Assembly (NCBI RefSeq): GCF_031877795.1
Contig: NC_133939.1
Coordinates: 8,165,698-8,229,697, forward strand
DNA length: 64,000 nucleotides
Direction of reading: 5' to 3'
From: Strix aluco
Lineage: Eukaryota > Chordata > Aves > Strigiformes > Strigidae
Position numbers and translations under genes: made by a program. This document shows, piece by piece, positions 1 to 11,000 of this stretch; position 1 is the stretch's first letter, and every line of letters starts with the position of its first letter. The notes beneath the pieces were generated by a model. The model was not told the origin of the DNA and did no database searches. It was given only the letters and a program-made list of their open reading frames with translations.

Positions 1-309
1 AATGGGGTCAGCCAAGGGGAAAAAAAAACCCCAAAACTAAATTAAACAACCCACCTAGCCTGAGGATGCATCAGCCTGGAGCAGATGCACACAGAGAGCA
101 GGGGTTACACTCTGGGGGAAAGCTGGGAAAAACCCAAGTGCCCTTTGTTTCGAGGCTTGAGACCAGAATCTGTGGATGAACCAAGAGCATTGAGGTGGTC
201 TCTGCCCCAGGATCAGCTCTGGGCAGCAGAACAGGTAGATTCCCTTCAGCATGGGATCAACGATCTAGAAAAAGCCCTTCCTGACAGAAGCAGAGCGTGG
301 CACGCAGAA

Positions 310-500
310 GGGAATTCGGGGGGGGTGCTTTTGTGCCATTGATTCTGGTCTTGCGCCAGGGGATGCTGGCTGGGGAGCAGCGGGGAGCAGAGCGGCCGGC
401 CAGGGGCTGCGGATACGAAGGGGCTCTGGGCGGCAGGAACAGCAGGGCAGGACCCGGCTGTACGCAGGATTCACGGGAGCACCTGCACAGCACGGAGTAA
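310..500. other. CpG-rich patch near left edge
   Basis: Roughly a dozen CpGs in 190 bases (GCGGGGAGCAGAGCGGCCGG and similar), in contrast to the CpG-poor DNA around it. A plus-strand TTAAG|GTAACA donor-like site lies 27 bases beyond, near 527. It could be a small CpG island or first exon of a neighbouring gene. The translations here resemble no protein I know. Confidence 0.3.
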
Positions 501-3500
501 AGAACACACGTTGACAGTTTTGTTAAGGTAACAAAATGGAAAAAACAACATTAACCAAACCCTCTCTGCCAGCCGTGGGTAGTATGGAAAGTAGCAAATC
601 CAGTGGAGAAACACAGCAATACCCTTACATTGATTTGGTCCACTTAAACATAGTATTTATTTATAATAAAGTCATTATGGGCATTTTCTTTCGATCCAGA
701 AGGATTCATTACGTACTGAGTGCTTTACATCATGTTATGAACTAACCCATTGATAAATTAGGGCTAAATTTTATTTGCAAAAGGCATCGTTGGCAGGGAT
801 TCAGCGTTGACTCACAACAATTGCTCACAGTGCTGACTTGCCATTGTTCAATATTCAGAGCTGCTCAGTCCTCCCGGCATCCCGCCGTGTGGGTAAAAGT
901 TACATCAGGATCACAAGTTTTATCTCACACAGAGATAAGAGGCAGCATGTCCAAAACAGCCCCTAATTTTAGGAACTCAAACTGAGACAAGATGGTCCTG
1001 AGTTTCTGGCAACAGGAGTGCTTACAGCCAGATCCAAATATCTCACGCTCAACATGCAAACCAAGAGTCACCATCAGGATCTTCCGTGACAAAAGTTCTA
1101 AGGCAATTGCCAACTATTCTGATAATGTTTATCCTAAGTCACATGTAGCCTTAGAGCAAGGAAGTGTCCAGAATGGGAGCAGAGGGCCAGAAATCCCTGT
1201 CCCCCAGTCCTCTGAATCCACCAGGTTATCCTGCTTTCTACCCCCTTCATCACTCTTGGGCATTGATTTGGCGCAGCCCTTTTTTAGGTTGTTTGGCTAC
1301 ACTATTCCTCGTGTGCAGCTCTCTGTACGAGAAACGCTACGTTACCTCCTGTGCCTCCAGTCCAATGGTCCACTGGGCAGCTCTTGTCACAGAGAGGAAA
1401 TCTAAAGCCAGGATGCCAGCTGGGGAAAAGTAGTATGAAATCTCTCAGTACACCTGAAAAATGGCAGAGAAGGCTCGACACAAAAATCTTTAGTTTAAAG
1501 GCAGAAGTTGCAGAAAATTGGGGATTTTTTCTTCCCGTTTGTGGCAAACATGCCTCCACCCCCATCCCCAATCAGTCAGTCTGCAGGACTGGTGGGACAA
1601 ACCTGCAGTCAGGAGAGCAAAGGATCCTCTTCAAATATTTAGGTCCTTTGTGAAATAATGTCAAAGATGCTGAGAGAAATAATCATGAGGCTCCTGATGG
1701 TCATCTGGTCTCCTGACAGAACTAGTCTATCAATTTTCACAGAGGCAAACAGACTGAAAGGCATCATCACACCATGCCAAGCAGCAGCAGGGCACCAAGC
1801 AGCAGCGACAGTGGCTCTGCCTTTTCTGGACAAGTGCTGGCCTGTGAACTACTGAATCAGCCAGGTCTGCTGGAGTACAACTACTAATTTCCTGTTGTAA
1901 GTGGAAAGTAGCATTGATCAAATATGCGAGACTGACATCAGAGCGTGTGTGCTGGGGGAGTCCCCTGCTCACAGCTCAGAAGCAGCCTGCTTGGACCAGT
2001 CTGGCTATTCTCCATTGGGAAGCCCCCCACCCTCCCTGGCTGCTGGTTCTGCAACTCGTGCCCAGGGTACAGCTTAAACAACGTCACCCTGTAAAACATC
2101 AACCGGCCCCCAAAAGAACCTGCGGAGCAAAAACTGCTCCCCACGGGGTCAGGAATCCTGCAGGATGCTGTTAATATTAACATATGCTTTTAACAAACTC
2201 TCTTTAAAAATTATTTTTTTCTTTTTTTAATGGAAATATGTACAAGTGCCTTGAACAATCTACCAGTTTGCAGTATTTGTGACTACAAATGGAATACTTC
2301 TATTAATTTTACTCTATGACAAACAAAATCTGCAGGACTGGCAAAGAAGGCAAGTTACTCTCAGCATAACAACAAACCCAAAACAGGTAGCTAAAAAACT
2401 TATCATCCAAATGATTATAAAATGGGTCAACATTAAAGGTCTGAAATTTTAAGCATCTTTACTTATTTAACATTTCAAAATTTAGTATCAGTCACAGCCA
2501 TGTCACTCCAAGGCATCTCCTGATTTCAATTAAATGTCTGAATAAATGGCTTTGCAAGCATTAAGAAAAATCACCCTAGTCATCATATGCCAAGTTTCAG
2601 ACTAAAATAATTTTTCAATAAGAAATCTCCTCCAGCTATAGGCTCTTCAATCTGAGGCTTAGAGGATAAACACTGACAATGAACTTAATGTTTCTCACTA
2701 ACACAGCTTAAAAAATGTGTCTCTTGCCTTGCAGTGGAGAAGTGACATGCTGCTTATAAAACATCTTGCTCAAATCTGTCTTTTCTATTATTAAGCAAGC
2801 AGCCTTCTGTTTAAAACTGCCACCTTACTGACTTTATTAAAGCCACCTGATATTTTATTAGTCTTCCATCCCTAGCATGTAATTAAGTTGAATCCCAGGA
2901 ACAATTTATTTGACTGATCTTTCATTAAGCATAGCAGCACGATAGCACTTTTCAAGTAATGGTACAGTGGAAACTTTATAAACCTTTATTAGAGAAACTG
3001 TCCACTACCTTGCCACTTTTCACCTTTCAAAAAAGTACCACTTTATGTAGAAAATAAAATATTAAAGAGAGAGCACAAGATAACTGCCTTAATATATTCT
3101 GAGCCAACCAAAATGCGTTTGTCATTTACTGAGCTGCATCTATTTCAGAGGTCTGCCTGGTGTATTAATAGCCCCTCACTGTATCAGGCTGGAAGAAAAT
3201 GTGAATTTTAGAGTCCTTAAATCATTCTGCTTTTCCACTGCAGTTCCAATAAGGGCTTGTACTAGATAGCATGCTGTAAAAATGAGCAGAACTCAGCCGA
3301 AACCAGGACACCCAGTAATGTGCTGAAAGTATACTTTTATTTTACCTTCCTATGCCATACTGATCAGCTGGGGAGAAAGCAAGAGACAGGCTGGGCTAAA
3401 AAAAAAAGTTAAAAAAACCATAATCACTCTTAAAGGAACAGACCACAAATACAGAGGATGCATTGATGGTTTTTGCTATTCCCTGAATAGTCTACTTCTA

Positions 3501-4308
3501 ATTACCCCCCATAATTGCATACGGCAAAGCAATTGCCTGTAGCCAAAGGTAGAAAATCAATCCAGTAGTTTCCATGGAAAGTTACAGCATTCATCTGCAG
3601 CTGAACTGAGCTGAATTTGTCACTCCTGGGTGTGCATGCCACACCAGCTGGGGTAACGTCTCTATCCCTACTACAGCTATCATGGATCGAGTCTTTTGCT
3701 CCTTTTTTTTTCTTCTTTGAAACAAAACTGATAGTTAGGCAGCAGCAGGAATCCGTGGGCCACCTAGGAAGGTAAGTGGAAACCTATTACCATTATGTGT
3801 TTCAAAAATAACAAGTGAATAATTTTCCCCTAATAGTAAGAATTATCCTAGATTAGTCTCCCTCCTGGAAACTAGTGAACTCCAGGTATCTCAGTTATCT
3901 CTCTTTTATAAACTCTAGTCTATAAAAGGCTAATACTTGGCATCCTTTGGTCAGTATTAAAAAAAAGTCTCCACATTTCAAAAAGTACGCACAGACAGTA
4001 CAATGGATTTGACCTGAACCACTATGTTCAGTTAACCACAGATAGCAGGACTGCTGTAAGCCAGAGCCAGTATGCTTGTTAACATTTGGTTTTCTGCTGT
4101 GGCACCAAAACCTCCTAACAGATACATGTGAAAAAGTGGGGAGGGATGGTGAGAAAGGGAAGGAAAAAGGTGGCTTGAAGACAGCACCCCAAATACCCAA
4201 TCTGTATTTTTATCTCATAGGATAAGCAGGGAACATACCAGAGACAACAAAATTACCAGAACTGTTGTACAGTTCATACTTTTTAAGATTTAGAGGGAGT
4301 TTTTCTAT

Positions 4309-4376
4309 AGAGGTATCCACAATTTAACTGGAAACGTTAGGGGTTCCACAAATCAAAATACTTTGGAAAACTCCAG
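4309..4376 (+). repeat. hAT-like terminal fragment, copy 1
   Basis: Contains AGGGGTTCCACAAATCAAAA and ends GGAAAACTCCAG. In reverse this resembles the CAGTGGTTCTCAAAC-type terminal inverted repeat and subterminal region of hAT/Charlie MITEs. The first 49 bases recur almost unchanged at 5628-5678. Family assignment is from pattern memory only. Confidence 0.45.
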
Positions 4377-5627
4377 AGTACTTTGTAACACTTCTGGAAA
4401 GGCTGTGACCAGCAGGGAGGGCATTTGAGTCAGTGGGAAAGCACTAGTGAAAAGAACGGGATACAAGCCTAAAAACCCAAGAAAGCCCGGGAAGTGGGAA
4501 GGGCCCTATTCCCCCCCTTTACATATGAATGCAAGTGTTAAAATACAGATTAGGAACAAAAGCAGAAGTGAATGTAGGGGAGATGCTGGTTTAAGAAGAT
4601 AAAAGGCCTAGGACTAGATTTAAGTAGTTGTGGGAGAAGGTGGGTGGGAGGTCTGAGTCCCACAGAGTTTAGCTGCATCCTTCCCCAGTTCCCAGAGAGT
4701 TCCAAGGGAGACCCCCAAGTACAAGAGAGGATGTAATCTGAGCTCTGGCTTTCCTTTTGGCCACCTCACTTCTAGTTCTGCATTCAAGAACTGGACTTTT
4801 TGCTCTACCTGCACCAACCTTGTAATATTCTGCTTGTCTGATGTTGAAAGAGGTCAACTGATGTGGAAAAGCATGCATCTTCTGGGGAAGCAACAAACTG
4901 AACCAAAGCTCTCTCCTTCCCGCCAGGGACCTGCAAACCAGAAGAGTGGGAAGGGATTTTGGGAGGCTGGCTGATACCCCCCTCACCATAAGGACTAATA
5001 TCATGATGTCATTAGACCTGGCAAAAACCTGACAGGTGCAGGCAAGTACTCCCTCATCATGAGCTCCACCAAAGCAGTGTTTGAACCAACAGGCTCATCA
5101 CATGAAGTTACTTGGTGCAGATGCAGAATAGTATCAGTCTTCGATGTGGGGAGTGAAGCACCTCTGACTCCAGTTTCTATGGTGTCCAAAAAAAAGTGCC
5201 TGCAATTACAGTTCTGAGCACAACACATATTTTAGTCAGCTGCAGAAAAGCTGGGTAGTTTCAAGAGGTGACTATTAGCTTACACCAGAAGCTCCCAGTT
5301 TTCACCAGCCCATGCCCATCCATCACGTAAGATATTGTGAGCAAAGGCAACCCCACCTTTTTCTTATCTCTCAGTTTTCCTTCTTCAGCGCTTGCTAAGA
5401 GTGAGGGAGCACGCTCAGCCTGAATAAAACACTTTCTGGCGAGAGCAGAACACACTGAAGAGAAAGGAACATGTCACTGAAGACCAGCACCAGTTCTCCA
5501 GCACATTTTATGCAGGGAAGGAGAAAAGAAAATGTCATCTCTTTCCACAAGTTTCACTGTTGAAGAACTGGTTTTCAAAGCTCAGAGATAATTGCTGTGG
5601 TGTTTTGTGACAGTCACATCCTCATTT

Positions 5628-5678
5628 AGAGGTACCCACAATTTAACTGGAAACATGTTAGGGGTTCCACAAATCAAA
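5628..5678 (+). repeat. Direct repeat of 4309-4357, hAT-like copy 2
   Basis: 51 bases matching 4309-4357 with one substitution (TATCC versus TACCC) and a 2-base insertion (ACATG versus ACG). Sequence on both sides is unrelated to copy 1, and the hAT-like terminus present in copy 1 is missing. The similarity is much higher than between copy 1 and the fossil at 55056. Confidence 0.8.
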
Positions 5679-7463
5679 GTCTGCTGTCTCTTTAATTAGC
5701 AGATCTTGATGAACATCTCACAGTCTTATGTTACATGCTTAGAAAACTACCATTACCTTGAACTCAAGAGGGATGAAGTGTCACAGGACACCGTAATAAT
5801 ACTAATAATCTTTAGGAGATGGAGACTTCATTGTTAACTGACTGTAGGACTGAGCAAGAAAGAGCCTGAATCTCTTCTTCCCCCTTTTGCCTCTTCTGTC
5901 TTTATTGAAATTTTTGCCTGGTGTCCGGTCATTGCGCAAAATGTTTGCACAGCAGGCAGCTTCCTTCTTGCCCTGGTTCCTTAGATTTGGAACTTCTCTT
6001 TGGTGCCTTGCCTTTGAATGCAGTACTGAAAATACACACCATACAGATCAGAAAAAACATGAACAAAACCATAGCCAGCATGTTAGACAGATATGCAGAC
6101 AAAAATGTGTTATGAGAACCCAAGCCAAACAACTGCTTGGATATCCTCAGTTTTGCCTTCTTTTTGGGAGGGTGACTCAGTGAACAACCCTTTTGTTCAG
6201 ACACTGTCACACCCAAACCTACTGCAAATTGGGTCACATGGAAAGAACCTGCCATCATTCCTAGCAACACAGGGCATCCTATAACTTAATTAATGCCTAA
6301 CAAATTCTCAGAATTGCATGGTTGACAAAGAGTTTTCAGCACAAGAGACAGAACTGCTTTTATTTATAGCATCAGCACATGCTCGGAGTCAGCAATTGGC
6401 AGAAATCAGTCTAGCCTTTGCTATGTAAGTATCCTCTGCTTTGCGGCTCAAATGAAATAAAAGCCAAAGCAAGCAAATTCAACCACATCTACTAATTGCC
6501 ATGCTCCTGTTCAGAAGGTCCCAGGGACAAGGGAGCAAAGATGACATCTAAGACCACCTTGATCAAAACCAGTTTTTGTTCAAACCCTGAGCGTGGGCAT
6601 ATATATCTAGGACAGCTGACTTCTCTAACCTCAGAAGCCTGAGGCCAGCTACCTTTACAGAGCACTGAGCATGGCCTAATCAGCTCCATCTTCACCCTCA
6701 ATTGCTCCCACCAATTTGGCTGGCTTGGCCCACTCCCCATCAGCTTTTCTGGTGAACAAATAAAACTGCTTTGAGGCAGATCTGCCCATGAGCCACTATT
6801 CCTCAACTCAGAGAGAGGAAAATTATTGAGAAGAAAAAGGGTACCAAAATTTATTCTTAGTCTTAAGTGATGGGAATGATCTGTCTACTTCCCCTTTCAC
6901 TCACCACCTGAAACACGTTCGAGCATTAAAAGAAGCTGAAGGGAAACATCTGGTCTAGGAGCCTTCAGCTTTTCTTTGCTTCAGCCCTACAAAAGTATAA
7001 GAAATTCAATATAGGGCTAAAAGCATTACCTATTCCCACCTAATATATTTGCTCCCTCTTCACTCGTTACTACTATTAACTATCCTTGACCACTTTAAAA
7101 TGAGAGGTAAACCTGAAATTCAGCTGATGACATGGAAATAGGGTTTATCTTCCAAGGGATTGAGGAAAAGCAGCTGGCTTTCCTTTGGGTGAAAAAAAGG
7201 GTCGTAGTTACTCCTATTTAAGTGTCTGATACACTCACATGACAGGACTCCAGCTTCATGGCAGCAGCACTTTAACCTGGTGATCTTACAGACCAGGGAT
7301 CGAGATCAGGGCCCCTTGCAGAATTCAGTCATGAAGGGTATTTTTCCAGGACTTTCATCTTCACACAGCTTGTCACCCATAGGCAAATTCTTTCTGCCAC
7401 TGTCTGACTCCTAAGGGACTGAGAAGAAATAATATTTAATGGTGAATAGAAGAACAAGCTTAC

Positions 7464-8072
7464 AATCACAGAATCACAGAATCCTTTAGGTTGGAAAAGA
7501 CCTTTGAGATCATCAAGTCCACCACTAATCCATGTCCCCAAGTGCCACATCTACACATCTCCCCCACTTCCCTGGGCAACCTGTTCCAATTCAGTGTTCC
7601 CTTCAGTGAATAAATTTTTCCTAATATCCAAGCTAAACCTCCCCTGGTGCAACTTGAGGCCAGTTCCTCTTTTTCTATCTCTTGATACTTGGGAGAAGAG
7701 ACCAACACCCCCCTTGCTACAACCTCCTTTCAGATAGGTGTAGAGAGCAGTAAGGTCTCCCCTGAGCCTCCTTTTCTCCAGACTAAACAACCCCCGTTCC
7801 CTCAGCCGCTCCCCATCAGACCTGTGCTCCAGACCCTGCACCAGCTCCGTTGCCCTCCTCTGGACATGCTCAAGTAATTCAATGTCCTTTTTGTAGTGAG
7901 GGGCCCAAAACTGAACACAGTCATCGAGGTGCGGCCTCACCAGTGCCGAGTACAGGGGTAAGATCCCTTCCCTGTCCCTGCTGGCCACGCTATTGCTGAT
8001 ACAAGCCAGGATGCTGTTGGCCTTCTTGGCCACCTGGGCATACTGCTGGCTCATATTCAGCCAGCTGTTGAC
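7464..8072 (-). mobile_element. CR1 LINE, 5'-truncated, frameshifted copy
   Basis: The minus strand encodes the C-terminal part of the CR1 ORF2 protein, including [20 protein letters not shown] and [20 protein letters not shown], after the last catalytic blocks of the reverse transcriptase. The frame is open for about 150 codons, then shifts near position 7600 (the [11 protein letters not shown] segment continues in another frame), so the copy is dead. The element ends at 7464-7483 in the diagnostic 8-bp CR1 tail repeat (ATTCTGTG on the minus strand). The 5' end is cut at about 8072, as is usual for CR1. The long open frame suggests a fairly young insertion. Confidence 0.95.
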
Positions 8073-11000
8073 TGAAAGGCTTCTATAAAACCTTTCTCAA
8101 ACACACACACTCTTCACTGTTTGTTGTTATTTCTTTGAAAACTGGCCTGATCTCACATGACATAGAAGGCACCTGCTCATTGATTAGAAGAGACTGCTTC
8201 ATGGGGTCAGCTGGACTTCACAACAGTTAGAAGCCAACAGAGCTAATGGGCAAGCAACGAAAAATGTAATTAGATTAGCTCTAATCCAGCTAATTACATG
8301 GGCCCAATAGTTATGCAACTACAGCAAGCTCTCTACACTCTCTTCTTGTCCCCCTACATTGCTTGACACCTTTCTGCCCAGGAACGAGGGCAACCCAAAT
8401 TACAAGTAGATGCCCAAACTACATAGCAGTCTTTCTCTATCCACCCTCTCTTTGTAGCGTAGACATAGCAAATCCAGATGAATTTATGTATGCAGCATCT
8501 TCCAATGGCAGCCTCCACTCCCCCATGTTTCTATCTTCAAGGCCTATTAAATTGTATCCCTCCCCACCAATTACCCCTATTCCCAAGAATATGTATAATC
8601 TGCTATAATCCTACATATAAGAAACCATCAGGTAAATCACATAGACACATCTAGTCCCTGTTCTGCCAGTGAAGATGCTGGTCAGTAGAGCATTTAAAGA
8701 CTCTTGTTAATGCCCAGAGGCAATATTTTCAGGTTCAGATTACAGCTGGAGTGCCATGAACATATATTCTTCTTAGGCTTTTTCAAAACATCTAATACAG
8801 CTGCGTCAACAGCCACGCAGTTGGCTGTGCCAGGAGCAGGCAAAGCTTCAGTACTGTAGGGTGGGACATCAGAGCACTCTCTTGGACATTTCAAGCATGA
8901 CTGCAGTTACCCTTTGGAGTATTTCCACAGATTTGCTTCTGATGAATGGTCTGCCATATTCTATGGCTCCCCATTTACATGGAAATTTGTCTTGGTGAAG
9001 TCCTGGGGTGCACGTACTGGCCCTGCTCCATCTTCATGGTAAGACTAGAGTGCCCTGCCTTAGGCTGGACAGAAAGTTGGCAGTCTCATTTTTAATCACT
9101 CATGGTTTTGATTTCATTAGTGTTTTTCCAGATTTTTATTCATCCCCTGTAAAATTTTCCAGAAAGCAGAAGGTCTAGTCAGCCAGGTCAGATTGTGGAG
9201 GATATAACAGTTTGTCCCTCCACAAGTCACCAGGATATACCCTCCCCTAGTTCCATCCTGCTCTGCCAAAAGGAACCTAAAAATCTCTCTTGCATTAAGT
9301 ACCACCATACAGGAATTAAGAACAAAAAATTCTATCTTTATTGTCCAAGTGAAAAAGATGACACGCTGTGGGTAGTAGAGGGCATACACTGTGGGACTCC
9401 TGAAAACACACAGCCAATTTTTATATAGTCATCAAAAAGAAAAATCAGTAGTCTTATGAGCTGATCTCCCACTCCACGCTCTTGTCATTTCTGAATCATT
9501 TTTCACAGATCTCAGCGAGACACACCAAAACATGCTGGTGTCTGAATCCATGAAAATCTCTTACCCAGCAACATATAAGGTTGCATCCCTGAATGAACAT
9601 ACTACGCTGTTAATGAGCTGAAAGCACCTCATGTATTAAAATCACTTCTTTTCTGGGTCAAGAAAGAGAAGTTACAGACAGACAGTGTCCCACAATCTAC
9701 CACAAAGCATACACAGAATACCCAGGGTCATGTCGGGAAGGTGGAACAGCACATGGCTGCAGGTACATATGTTGACACAAGCATATGAAAAGTCCCTGTG
9801 GATGCCTAAAGATATATGTATTGAGTTGGCTCAAACTCCTCTGGATAGGAGTCAAAATATCAGCTTTCCTAGTGAGGGACGGTACTAAGAGGCAAGAGTT
9901 CAGAAGGTGATAAGCCATAAGTTTGATGCTTGGGCATAAACTTCATGTCTTTTCCAGGACACAATTCCAAGAAAAAAAGAAAAAAAAAAAAGAGGAATAA
10001 AACCTCTACTTAAAAGTCTCATTTTACAATTCTTGTAAATATTTTAAAAGGGCATCAGACAGTTACAGGGGACACAAGATACAAACACCTTAAAACATTC
10101 CTGTTTGTTAAAATTCCTATTTGATGAGTAATGTAGCCTCCAGGTTACTATAGCAGCAAGATCCATCACCTAGGTGACCAAGCACTAATGATGTCAACAT
10201 TAACCTATCTCTACACACACTCTCGCAGTGCACATTATCAGAATTTCACTTCTCACAAGATGTTTGTCTTCATACCAACAGACGGATAGTAACAGACCAT
10301 ATGGACAGTCTCCATGAGGAGTGAGCTCTCCTGAGAGCATCAGCCGCCTTGTTAAGGAGGATTGTTTTGGAGGGCATCACCTGTGTAAGATCAGAGCACC
10401 TTAGTCATCCAACACGTGCAGCCTGATTTATACCAGAATAACATGTAGTAACAGAACTTGCATAAGAGCTCTTAGGAGAAGCTCAACATACTAGAGGGTC
10501 TGAAGTATAAATCCATACAAACCAGCAGTAATGTCTTGGAAAATGCATTGGCAAGGTCTTCCCCCAAACAAGCATTCCTCCTGGGAAGACAAACTTTCAC
10601 TAAGGAACCCCAAATGAATAAAATAAATTCCCAAATCAATACATTTCCTATTACATGGGGACTATCTACTCCAAATAAACCTGTGCTTTCTATCTGTTTA
10701 AGGCCTTGCAAGCAAGTCTTCACGGTACAACACAGCAGAGCAATTCATGAGCTTGCCCTGAACCACCAGCTGGGCAACAGACCATGAGAGCTGCTCAAGG
10801 TCATCAGACTGATGATATAACCTGGAGAAAGTCTGGGTGTCTTATACAGCACTGCATACAGTTGAGAACATGCCCTCAACTATGTGGTTTCACTGATGTT
10901 GTTTAACCCTGGATATTTGAGAAACACTCATGAGTACAGATGTGTTTGTTTACAACCAAGCAACATATTGCTTTGATTATAAATAAAGATTAAACCCAAG

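Larger units (their letters stand above)
1..7463. other. Gene-poor intergenic stretch
   Basis: Apart from the CpG-rich patch near the left edge and the two hAT-like repeats, I see no exon, RNA gene or family motif here. The frames at 4669-5004 and 5929-6270 on the minus strand are open for about 110 codons each, but have no recognisable product and weak or absent splice signals. 2200-4300 is AT-rich with stops in all frames. Confidence 0.6.

Noticed and set aside
7504..7877. Plus-strand frames over the CR1 element
   Set aside because: They are antisense shadows of the minus-strand CR1 reading frame.
9564..9658. Possible minus-strand exon with a GCTGG|GTAAGAG donor and a GACCCAG acceptor
   Set aside because: All three frames contain stops and nothing else supports it.
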